DNA of 64,000 bases from positions 540,081 through 604,080 of the forward strand of contig NW_008707425.1 of the NCBI RefSeq assembly GCF_000327385.1, written 5' to 3'. Within the stretch, counting starts at the first letter, position 1; the number at the start of each line of letters is the position of its first letter. This DNA comes from Lottia gigantea (taxonomy: Eukaryota > Mollusca > Gastropoda > Lottiidae). Positions 37,814 through 50,800 of the stretch are shown here, piece by piece. A program made the position numbers and the translations under genes. Below the pieces are notes generated by a model, which saw only the letters and a program-made list of their open reading frames with translations, did no database searches and was not told the origin of the DNA.

Positions 37814-38330
37814 AGGACAAATCAACTGGGGACAAATCGACTGGATGAATTAGAGACGTCAATGGTATAGGACAAATAAACTGGTTGGATTAGAGACAAA
37901 TCAACTTGCTGTGATAGAAACAAGTATGACAGATCAGCTGACTGCATTAAAGACGTGTAATGGTGTAGGACAAATCAATTGATTGAATAGTGTAGGGCAA
38001 ATGAACTGATGGACTTACTGTATAAGAAACAAGTAGGACAGATCAGCTGACTGGATTAGAGAGGTTTAATAGTGTGGGACAAATCAGCTGGGTGAATTAA
38101 AGACGTGCAATAGCGTAGGACAAATGAATGGGCTGGATAATAGACGAGTGGGGACAAAGTAGCTTATATGATTAAAGACGTGTAACAGTGTGGTACAAAT
38201 CAACTGGGTGACTAAGCAACTAGTAATACTGGTGGTGGACAAATCAACGGACTGTATTAGAGATGCATAGTAGTTTTGATGGACAAATCAACTTGCTGGA
38301 TTAGAGACGTGTATCAGTGTCTTATAGGAC
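37814..38330. repeat. Minisatellite upstream of the GPCR, about 41-bp degenerate unit
   Basis: The recurring unit is close to GGACAAATCAACTGG, TGGATTAGAGACGTG, TAATAGTGTA. About a dozen copies are recognisable, many truncated or fused (for example AATCAACTGGGGACAAATCG). The array ends about 150 bp before the receptor's start codon and therefore overlaps the expected promoter or 5' UTR area. Confidence 0.85.
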
Positions 38331-38482
38331 AGTTTTATTATTAAACACTAACCTTGTTTCCGATCGATCTGATTTAACTATAATAAAACCTTACAGCTAT
38401 GTGATAATTATTATGAGAACTATCCCAGATGCTTTCTTAAAACATCATTTAAAGTACTCGCAAAAGTAGTTGAGAAACTAAG

Positions 38483-38888
38483 ATGGCAGTTGGTGATATG
38501 AATTGTACAGACTGTGTTTCAAATACCTTTGAGGACTGTGAAAACTTGTCGGATATTTTGGAATTATTACGTTTTCAAGCGGACAATGAAACTTTGATTA
38601 AACGATTAAATGATTGCAACTATTTGGAATATCCCAAACCGCTACATTTAGCAATAAGTATACCATATGCTGCAGTCTTTCTTCTGTCTGTCCTGGGCAA
38701 TTTTCTCGTCATTTTGACTTTGGTGCGGCACAAGAAAATGAGAACGATCACTAATGTGTATTTGTTAAATTTGGCTGTCAGCGATCTATTATTAGCAGTT
38801 TTCTGCATGCCTTTTACATTAATACCATTATTATTACAAGATTTTATATTTGGTGATGTTATCTGTGTTCTCATCAGATATTTACAAA
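38483..38888 (+). CDS. CCK-type receptor exon 1: N-terminus, TM1, TM2, ECL1
   Basis: 135 codons plus one base. The extracellular N-terminus is about 53 residues, has no signal peptide and holds three N-x-S/T sites. TM1 is about 54-80 (LGNFLVIL) and TM2 about 91-116 ([10 protein letters not shown]). The exon ends after IRYLQ at the start of TM3, with donor AA|GTAAGT. The start ATG is the first in the frame and is preceded by AACTAAG. Confidence 0.9.
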
Positions 38889-41800
38889 GTAAGTACAATT
38901 ATGTTTACCTTTTAAAGCTCTTAATACATCAAATGCATTGCAGAAGACATGCACGAAGTTAGGTACCCACAAAAATAACTGATTTCGCAGTTGTTTGTGG
39001 TTTGCAAAAGTGTTTAATCCTATGCTCGAAGAAAAAATAAACCAAGTACCAAGATCAGAACCGCAAACCAAAACAACACACTGGCAAAATAAATTTTCAA
39101 ATGAGGTAGTATATCAGTGAAAAATCTGTAGACATTCGTGCTGCATAAAATCAGCTTATAAAAGTGCACCTACGTTTCTAACAGTTTACCAATCAATGGA
39201 TGGTTTTCCAGTGTAGGTGACCGTTCTTAGATGTTATTTGTGTCTTAACATTTAAGTAGTAGGCCTAACAATCCTACATTAGATAGTATCGTTATTATCA
39301 GACGTAAAATACTCATACGTAAGATAATTCTTAAAATTACTTTTATACGTAAATTGCAGTCTTATCCTCTAATCTTCAAAAATTACAAATATTCAATGAT
39401 ACTTCTTGTTTAGACACGTTGAAATGGTCAATAATACAAGTTTGAAATAAATCCGTGTTTTAAGCCTTAAATATAGCATCATTATTATGAAACTAAAATG
39501 AAAAACTATAACTCGGAAGAATAGGTATTTTGATGACTATCAGCTTCAATTCACTGACCTAAATAAAATACGAGGTAAGCTAAAGTGTCTTACTATTGAA
39601 TGAATAGGTCTGTTTTCTGTTATACTTTTCCTGAGAGAAGAATATATATAAAAATATTGATTTAGTTTTAAAATTAAAGTCCCTAAGACAGCATTTTCAG
39701 GACCTTGAATATATGCAAATAAGTCTTCAGAAGTATCAGAAATGTACGAAAATCGAATAATTCTTTCAATACCTCAAACAAATTTTTTTTTTCTCTCTGA
39801 AAATTTAGGTATCCTAAAGTTGTACACTGAGGTGCAATGACGAGAAGTGGGGCTGGAAAATTGGGTGTAATATTATCCAGTCCTTAAAACTATTATTTCA
39901 TATGATTCCCTATCGAGAATCGTTTAGCTGTTGTTGCTAAGATTATGTTTTACTATGTCTTGTCTTATGGTCAAAGCGTGCACCTATACAAATTAAAAAT
40001 ATTTTAACCTTAAAAAATGTTTTTTTATTTCTGATAATTTGATCGATACTTTTTAAATGTTGCATGTATTTGTTTTGTTTTTTAAATTACCAATGTTTTC
40101 TAGATAGAAATTTGTGGACTATCGTCCTTTGTTGACGACTGCATTAAGATACTTCTCCATCGTGTCCATTCTGTATTCACAGAATTGATCTTGTGGTATA
40201 TGTTTAACAATATAACAAGTTTGTCTACAACTCGTTTGGAGTGTGAAATGTCTCAGATGACAAATTTCTTATTTACCAAGTTACAGATTACAGCAAATTG
40301 TTACAAATGAGTCCAACCGTTCTGGAATCATTTATTATACAAACAGTATTCCTGGGATTGATTGAGTAAAACTGATGTCTCGCTATATTTCAATTTAACT
40401 CAAGTCTCAATAATGTTAAGACCACATCAGTCATTACTCAAGGGAATTGTCGCAACTAAGCATGAAACACATGTATAAAAACCATCAATTTCATATATTG
40501 CTTTAATTTAAATGGTCTCTTTACCAAAGAAAGCAAGAGATATAGGAAGTAAAATTCTCATTTCATTTCTCTAAGAAGACTGAAATAGCCAAATGATATG
40601 AGCTTCTATAAGTTCTTGCTAAGGTCGTGAAATAGGACTTTCCAATGCGATTGCACCCTGTCAACGATGAAGAACTGGCGTGGAAAAACATCTACCCGTT
40701 CGAATAGGTCAGGTGTTGATATAGTCATCTGTCTTAAAGAAGCATGACATATGACGTTGTCTGAGAATTAACATATTTCATTGATCAGTATATATATTAT
40801 TTCTCGATCAGAGTATTTTTGGTATGTACTAGTGAATATCTGACAACAACAAACGAAGAAAGTTCTGATTTTTTTTACGATTTTTTTTTCAGGAATAGAC
40901 AATAGAGCACAGGGAAAATAATTGACTTAAGCCACCCTGACATTTGAGCGATTTTTATCCCTGGAATACCGCCCAATTTGTCGTGCTTAGACGTCCCATT
41001 TTTGTTACTTTCAGCAGAGCTGTCTGTTCATAAAGAGCTGGTTTCTTGACGAATTTTGTCGAAACTGTGTGTGTTTGTAATCATCCAAGAATAAACCTTA
41101 TCAAAATTCGAAAAATATTTAAAATAGTTTTTGTCCTTGTTCTTGAAAATGCGTCAATTTTTTTAGCTCATAAACACTCTTAGAAGGTACAATTCTTTAC
41201 GGATTTTGACGAAACTTGCTGAAATTGTTTATTATTACCCAAGGATGAACCCCATTGAAAATAAAAATAATCGAAAAATATTCAATATGAGTTATAGCCC
41301 TTGAGCGCGTTCAATTTTTACGCTCGGAAACAAATTTCTTGGCTGATTTAGACAAAATATGGTGAAATTGTTTATTATCACCTTTTATGAACCTTGATCA
41401 AACTAAAAAAAAAAAGAAAAAGTCTGCAAATAAAGCTTTTGTATGAAAGTGTTTCTCTTGGAATATTTCATTTACTGATAGCTCTTGTCAATCTTCCGGA
41501 CGACTTGGCTGACATTGTGGGCATACATGTATTACGAGGGTCATCGCTATATTCCTTTCATATAACAGTTTTTACGAGTTTTTCAAATCGGCAGTATAGA
41601 TGTTTCCACCATTTTGAGGAATCCGTGTCACATCCAAAGACAAAGGCAAGATGATTTTAGAAAGTTATTTTATATAGGGTTGCAGCTGACTACTGGGCCC
41701 GATTTAACCTTTCAATTATAGCGATTTGTATCAAGAACAGCTGAGATTATTACCAACTAAGAATAAGCTTTGAACATGTATATTATTAGGATAAAGGTAT

Positions 41801-44800
41801 GGAAAACAGGGATTACCAACTGTTATGAGATTTATCATCCATTAGCACATAAGTAACAATCCTATTATTTTTGTAATGCGTCATCACAAATAACGGTAAA
41901 TTAAAGCTCAGATTCAGATCCACTATCACATGAGACATACAATAATGACCAAAGTTTATCAGCCCTGAATTCCGGTAATGGTGATCTCCGAAATTTCCCA
42001 TACGACCATACACTAGGGGAGTTTGTGACTTGAGGCTCACAAGAAGCAGAATAGTTAGATGGGTCCTTGTATGGCGGGGTTTAGTCACATGAAACGTGCT
42101 TCTCAAATATGACACAAATGTGGCACACGAATCGTGTTGTAGTCGAATGAAAGGCGATTAACCAATCGTAACTATTAAGTATGCACTCTAATACTACCCT
42201 TACGATGACTCTGCCTCCACGATGCCGTCTGAGAACAAGTGCCTGAATAATTTAAAAAAAAAAGTGATATGCGCTTGGGGTTCAGAGCACATATAGAAAG
42301 TTATCGCTACCACGTTGAGCCATATCTTAAGATCAATAGCATGGAGCATCATATGGCTATGTCTACTTATAGCCCCATCACAATAGTTTGGGGTCAACTA
42401 GAGAAAACCACAGAGTTCTGTCCTTGGTCTTCTCCTGATTTTAATATATAAACGACATTTTCAAAAATATAAAATCAACTGCGACTCTCCCGAATAACGA
42501 CTTAGAGATAATTATCAACTGGGCAAAGACCTTCAACCCACTGAAAACTGAAACACTGGCACTTTGTACTTAGAAAACCCCACTTTCGCGATCTCTTACT
42601 TTAGATAATATATCTATTAAGGAAGTAATCTCTCACAAACACCTAGGTTTTTACGAAAACTGGTAAATCTTTTGAATCATAATATTGGTGTAGGCATCTC
42701 TTCAAGTGGTCTAGTTGAATCCTCGACTACCCTTAATTCGTTCAGAGCCTTCAGCAAGGAGGGAGTCGAAAAACTAATTAGATCTTCAAAACTGACAAGT
42801 TGTGAATTAGATCCTGTTCCCACCAAATTTATTAATGAAATCTTAGATGACCTTCTCCCTGTTATTACTGATATAATAAATAGAAGTCCTCAATCTGGAG
42901 TCGTACCAAAAGCATTCAAGCACGCAGTCGTGAAACCACTCCTTAAAAAGCCGGGACAGTCCTAAGCAGTTTCCGACCCGTGTCAAATCTACCATTCTTA
43001 TTTGAAGATACTAGAGAAAGCCGTTAAAGCATGTATTATAGATCATCTCGACGAGAACAGTCTCATGGACAAATTTCAATCGGCCTATCTACCATCACAT
43101 AGCACTGAAACGACACTTTGTGGTGTATGAGTGGTGTATGATCTGCGGTGCTCAGTAGGCAGGGGTAATTTGTCTCTTTTAGTACTCCTAGACCTCTCCT
43201 CGGCATTCGACACTATAGACCATGATAAACTTCTTCACACTCTTCAAAATCAATTTGGGCTACAAGAATCAGTATTAGGATGGCTATCTTCCTACCTTAC
43301 AGATAGGTTCCAATCAAGATGTCCGCTCAGAAAATGTTACTCTGTCTTGTGGAGTTCCGCAGGGTTCAGTTTTGGGTCCAGTTCTGTTTGTATTATATAT
43401 AAAACAGCTGGGTCAGCAGATCAATAAGCATGGCATTTCCAGACACTCGTATGCCGATGACACACAACTTTACACTAGTTACCTTCCTGATCCTGTTGAT
43501 TTTACTAATATGCAACTATGCTTTGAGGACATTAAATCATGGATGACACACAATATGCTGAAACTTAATGATTCTAAAACAGAGTGTATGCTCATTGGAC
43601 CTTCATCGCGTATCAAAAAGCTACAAGCAGATCATTTACAAATAGGCAATAACATCTTGCCATTCCAAGAGTGTCAAAAATATGGGTGTGATACTTGATT
43701 GCACATTAATCATGGAGAAGCACGTGAACGACGTCTGTAAGAAATCTTATTTTCACCTCAGAAACATTGGAAGCATCATACAGTTAATTACTGAGTCTGC
43801 GGCAGCAACACTTGTTTGTTCCTTGGTGTTAACTCGTATCGACTACTGTGATAGTCTCCTTTCCGAAACATCTTCCTCCAATATAACAAGACTGCAATCA
43901 ATCCAAAATAACGCCGCCCGCATAGTAACAAAATCGCCAAAATAAGCCCATATTACACCAATTCTGAAAAAGCTCCATTGGTTGCCAGTATCGAAGCGGA
44001 TCGATTACAAATTCGCCTCTTTGACTTACCAATGTACCTCAAACATGGCTCCAGAATACCTGACTGATCTTATTGCAAAGAAAGTCCCTGAACGAAAAAA
44101 ATCTACCATTTTACAGATTTGACCATCTCAAACGAGAAATTTACATTGCCTCTTATACGGAACGGAATCATTAATGTCTAATTTTCCATCGTATTAGCAG
44201 CTGAGTAAGAAGGTGTGACGGAGCCATATATATGAAATGATAATTTCAGACAACGTGAACATCTATTGATAAATCAATCTGCAAAATAAGAGAAATATAA
44301 ACAAACATTAATTGGACTATCGTTTGATGTTCCCGTAGTTGATACGAAATTGGATCGGGATTTGGAATAACGCATGAAAACGGTAATTCATTATAATATT
44401 TTTTACGAGTAGTAGTAAAAATCATATTGCCAACCAAAATTTCAAGGATGGTTGATTCCATATTCGTTACAGTTTTGTATTAATGCCTCTGTGACATTTA
44501 ACACTTTCTCTTACAGAAAAACGTTATACAAATTCCTAAAGCAACACGGGTTAATATGCATTCTTTTCAAGCAAAAGTTGTTTTCTATTAAATAATTACA
44601 CCGTATTTGTTAGTTTCAGCAACTTCTTTATTTTGGTTCTTGGTACATTATATATTTATGTTATCTCCTCCGCCTCTGCTTTCGTTTTTATACGCCCACA
44701 TGAATATGTGGTACTTAGTATATATTGATGGGATTTTGGTAAAGTTTGATGTTGGTAATAATTGGAAGAACGATTTCAGGGTTACTGCCCTTGATTTAGT

Positions 44801-47800
44801 AAAAACCCAACAAATTTGACTTGTAGTCATGAAATAGGGTGCTGTTTTTATCTGATCTCAATGAAACTTGGTATGCATGTATATATGGACAAGATCTCAG
44901 TCAAGTTGAAGTTGGTAACAATCGGGTGAACGCAATGCAATTTGGTTGTAGGCCTGATAGAGCCTACATTTTTTACAGTAAAGCTTGAAATTAGTAACAA
45001 TCAGATGATTGACTTCACATATTAAACCACTACAGACTTTATCATTACTGATGCCAGTGGGCGTATGTTACCTTGCCTGGCAAGATGTTTTTTAAGGATA
45101 ACCTGTCTCAACCTATCTGTTATCACGATGACCAAATTTTACAAGTAGGAAAAAAAAGCTTAATTAAAAACTTGATGTCATTATTTGTTCTTGCACAGAA
45201 TTTGATCTAGTTGAATCGCAAGATCTTAACCAGTTCAAATATTGGAAGAATGTTGTGTAGGATAATCTACTTAAAGATTTATGTAAGCTTGTTTTAGTAA
45301 GATTTGATAAACCCAAAATCGATATGTTCGGATCATGTCAGCAGATAGGTCTCGAGAGATGAGCTCATTTATCTTACACATGTAAAGTGTACAAAATGGG
45401 GTCTACCAAGGTCATAGATAACAAAGTGTCACTGAGCCTTTATGTTTAGCTTCGCTTTCATGGATCAGCAGCTGGGACATATAAGTTGAGGTACGGAACT
45501 TTTCGGATAAAAAACATTTGGTGAAATGTTGCTTAAATTAATAGAGTTTTATCCAATCAGAAATTGGCTAGATATCACATGATGTACTGAAGTCATGTGA
45601 TGTAGTCAAAGAAGGCAGTCATCAGCAGGAAATGGTAACAATTTGCAATAATGATTTCGAATTTTTTTTCCAATTTTCCAATGATGCCATTATGCTGCAC
45701 GACGTGTTATAGAAATTGTTGTCTATATGTAAACAACTTTACTAGAAATTAAATTAGACTGAACCGTATTCAAATAAAAGTAAAAAGCAACATAACTCTG
45801 GTAGTATATATGGACACAGCTTTATGGAACAACAATCACTGGTTAAAGTTTTATGCAACGTTTCGAGGTGTTTCCCCCGTCGTCCTCAGGCACATAATGA
45901 GAAGAAGTGATGGGCAAACTATATATACATTAATGCTTATTATTAAGAACACACAAGAGATAAATGGTTTATTGATACATTACATTAAATTTTGACAGGT
46001 ACAATAAGAGGTACATAATTCTTAAAATAACATACAGGCTGATTAATTCAAATAATAGAAATAAAGTAAATGAATTAAAAAAGATTAATTGAAGATTAAA
46101 TAAACAACTATTGCTGGTATTGAAGTCTTTTATTAATAGAAATTACATTGTTCATATAACTAACTATGCTTAAAGTTGGAAATTGTTTGAATATGAATAA
46201 TTACAAGTTGATAAGTTTATCATATGCATGCGATAAACGAACACCTTCATCTCTGTTAAGGTCAGGCTGATATCTTCTGATGTGGATAGCTTCATGAAGT
46301 CTCCTGGTTTTATCTATGTGCTTATTGATTGTCAGTATGTTGGTGTTGTCAAAGTTGACTTTATGTCCTGTTTTCCTTCCCATAGCAAGATGTTCAGCCA
46401 CAGCAGATGTTCCTTCATTGCCGGGCTTGTCTTGATGGTCTTTGAGTCGAACATCAAGGGGTCTCTTTGTTTCCCCTATATAAGAGCTTCCACAGGAGCA
46501 CTCAACTTGGTAGACACATCCCTTAGGTTTTTGGTTGTTGGAAGGATTCAATTTACCACTGGCTCTGAGCAAATCTTTAAGCGTTGAGTTGCCAGAGAAC
46601 ACTGTTTCAATGCCGACTGACTTTTTCAGGATCTTCTTGATTTGGTATGATGCCTTTCCGATGAATGGGATAGCTAAGCGGGTTGATGGTCTGTTGGGAT
46701 AAGGCTGTTGGTTGGTTGGTTTTGCCATTAATACGGATCGAAAAGCTTGATGTACAAAGGCTGGAGGGTAGTTGTTGTGCAAGCAGAATATTTCTTGATG
46801 TGTTGTAATTCTTGTTGAAAGTATTCTGGATCACAAATCCTTTTTGCTCTTCTGACCAGCGCTGTGATGGCCGCCCTTTTGACATGTTGAGGGGTGTTGG
46901 AATGGTAGTTCACATACTGATCTGTATGTGTAGGTTTCCTATACACGCATGTCTTCAACTGACCGCCTAACCGCTTAATTCTCACATCCAGAAAGGGTAT
47001 AGAGTCATCTTCTTCTGCTTCCATGGTGAAATTGATCCTCCTATGCTGAGCATTAAGATGCTGAAGTAGAGCTGATGGGTCATCTTCAGCTCTAAGCATG
47101 ACAAAGGTGTCATCAACTTTCCGGAACCAGCAGATTGGTGAGATCGGAGAGGTTTCCATGGTCTTTTCCTCAAAGGCTGTCATATAGATTTCAGTAAGCA
47201 AGAGAAGACCAACAACCTTCTTGGCCAAAAAATCAAAAGCTCACAACAAACCAAATTTGACAACTTAAGAAGACAGAAAAATCATTCAGAGAATTTATTA
47301 AAACCAGACCACAACCAAAAAAATGAATTCCTAACCAAAACTGTTATCAACCTAAGCCAGAAAAATCTTACAGACGAACAGATAAACCTCCTCTCCCGAG
47401 GTCTTAAGTTTTCACCCGTTACAAAACTCAAAAACCATGATGACTTCATCGTCAACATAGAACGTGGCTTACACCAATGCGAAAACTTACAGAAGACTCC
47501 GCAAAAACCCAACGAGCATATACAAAGACAGGTTGGACAAGAAGTTAAACGAACTTGAATCCAGTAACCAAATTACCAATCAACTTAAATTTAAACTGAG
47601 ATCAAGCCGCCACCCACGTTCACCATATGCCAGAGCAACAATTGAAATCCACAAAAAACCCCATCAAGGCTCGGCTACTCATATGCTCTCGGGATTATGT
47701 CTTCTATAACATCGCCCAACATCTTAGCAGAATCTTGGCACCTTTGAGGAAAACAGCTAACTCATTCATTAAAGACTCAGAAGAATTTGTCACCAAACTG

Positions 47801-50800
47801 AAAGAAATGCAGATCACAGGGAAGATGTACTCATATGATGTTGTCGACTTATTCACCAATGTCCCATGTTAAGATGTGTTGAGTATCATAAGAGATAAGA
47901 TATCTAAATTAGAGACCCCACTAGATACTACACTTACTACAGACAGCATCGTCGATCTCATTCAGATGTGTATGTCCTCTACCTACTTCACATGGGGAGA
48001 TGAGATCTATGAACAAATCCACGGTCTACCTATGGGAAGCCCCTTGTCACCATTGATTACTGAAATCTATATGACAGCCTTTGAGGAAAAGACCATGGAA
48101 ACCTCTCCGATCTCACCAATCTGCTGGTTCCGGAAAGTTGATGACACCTTTGTCATGCTTAGAGCTGAAGATGACCCATCAGCTCTACTTCAGCATCTTA
48201 ATGCTCAGCATAGGAGGATCAATTTCACCATGGAAGCAGAAGAAGATGACTCTATACCCTTTCTGGATGTGAGAATTATTCGGTTAGGCGGTCAGTTGAA
48301 GACATGCGTGTATAGGAAACCTACACATACAGATCAGTATGTGAACTACCATTCCAACACCCCTCAACATGTCAAAAGGGCAGCCATCACAGCGCTGGTC
48401 AGAAGAGCAAAAAGGATTTGTGACCCAAAATACTTTCAACAAGAATTACAACACATCAAGAAAATATTCTGCTTGCACAACAACTACCCTCCAGCCTTTG
48501 TACATCAAGCTTTTCGATCCGTATTAATGGCAAAACCAACCAACCAACAGCCTAATCCCAACAGACCATCAACCCGCTTAGCTATCCCATTCATCGGAAA
48601 GGCATCATACCAAATCAAGAAGATCCTGAAAAAGTCAGTCGGCATTGGAATAGTGTTCTCTGGCAACTCAACGCTTAAAGATTTGCTCAGAGCCAGTGGT
48701 AAATTGAATCCCTCCAACAACCAAAAACCTAAGGGATGTGTCTACCAAGTTGAGTGCTCCTGTGGAAGCTCTTATATAGGGGAAACAAACCCTGAGTTCG
48801 ACTCAAAGACCATCAATACAAGCCCGGCAATGAAGGAACATCTGCTGTGGCTGAACATCTTGCTATGGGAAGGAAAACAGGACATAAAGTCAACTTTGAC
48901 AACACCAACATACTGACAATCAATAAGCACATAGATAAAACCAGGAGACTTCATGAAGCTATCTACATCAGAAGATATCAGCCTGACCTTAACAGAGATG
49001 AAGGTGTTCGTTTAGCGCATGCATATGATAAACTTATCAACTTGTAATTATTCATATTCAAACAATTTCCAACTTTAAGCATAGTTAGTTATATGAACAA
49101 TGTAATTTCTATTAATAAAAGACTTCAATACCAGCAATAGTTGTTTATTTAATCTTCAATTAATCTTTTTTAATTCATTTACTTTACTTCAATTATTTTA
49201 CTTAATCAGCCTGTATGTTATTTTAAGAATTATATACCTCTTATTGTACCTGTTAAAATTTAATGTAATGTATCAATAAACCATTTTCTCTTGTGTGTTC
49301 TTAATAATAAGCATTAATGTATATATAGTTTGCCCATCACTTCTTCTCATTATGTGCCTGAGGACGACGGGGGAAACACGTCGAAACGTTGCATAAAACT
49401 TTAACCAGTGATTGTTGTTCCATAAAGCTGTGTCTATATATCGTACTCACAATTGCTAAATGCCATTCAAAGACTTAACTCTATTTTCAGAGGCAAATTA
49501 CATAGTTCTGGTTTCAGATGTATTAAATCATTTGAATATAAATTGTTGCTTTATTTATATTAATACTACTTAAGAGAATAAGAAATAACAAATCCATACC
49601 AATTATAATCTGGTATCATTTCAAAATTTAAAACTTAATAGTCTCAAAGGAATACTACCTCTAAGAAATTTTATATTCTGAAATTTGGCCAATAAAATTC
49701 ATTTTCTTCAGTCATCTTACCTAGTGTCATAACTATACGATTCGACTATGCTGCTATCGATTTTTAAATATTCAACAGCACGTTCAAAAAATATTTGTGG
49801 ATTACAATATATAAATATATAAAACTGTATATTCACACTCCCAAACTAACTAGCTGTTCTGATCGCGTTTAACTAGATCCACACTCTGATTGATACTAGT
49901 TTTGTCGTCCAAGACTTCATTTTGGATGAACAACGTTAACAAACAGAAAGAGAGTCAGATAGGTCGACTTTGCAACTTAAAAAATTTGAGAGCAACCGGA
50001 TAACCTACGACCAAAAAAATGTGGTTGTCTGGATTTATCATCTAATCGATCATATTTTCCATATGGGCGTTCTGCTAGTTCCTTTTGCGACATACGCTTT
50101 GAATGGCCAGTCGATCTCCTCCTACCTTAAAATCACATGTATTTAAAATTGACAAGGTATGCAATGAAGATACAGTAAAAGAAATGCTGTGAAATAGCGT
50201 GTACACTAATTCAAGTGGCAGAAAACAACTATTAATAGTGATTAATTATATATTTATTGTTGTCAGGATTGTGAACGACTTCATAAATAGAGCATCGATT
50301 ATCTTAATACAGATTACAGTAGTTAAAAAAACTTCGAATGAAAATACGAAAATACTGCAATCATATAGAGATTCTAGAGCAAAATTTTTGAGTTTCAGCG
50401 TCCGATGAAAATTGACTAAACCAGCGTCTAAGAGGCCCAAGAGATCAAAACACATGCTTCAATCAACATTTAAAGGTTTTATTTTTACTCGTGGATATAA
50501 AACTGGAACAGTCCATAATTCTTCAGCCGTACAGATTGATTAAATCCCTGTGGTTCTGGAAAGGTTGTGTTGTATAAAGATCCATCGGCATTTAGAAAAT
50601 TAAATAAAGCTATCTGTGCAGGATATTGGACAAAGTGAAAAATAAAGACGTAATATATCATTTTATTCCCAGATAAAATCTAGTCACAAAGAGGACTCAA
50701 GTTATAACTATAGGTAGAAAAAGTTAAAGCAAATTCTGAAGAGAAATAGATAATTCTTTGGAGTCAGTATGCTGTAACAGCAAGGATAGATGAAAGATGA

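Noticed and set aside
41813-42115. 100-codon minus-strand frame as a gene
   Set aside because: No domain recognised, and it lies in repeat-rich intron sequence next to LINE fragments; left uncalled.
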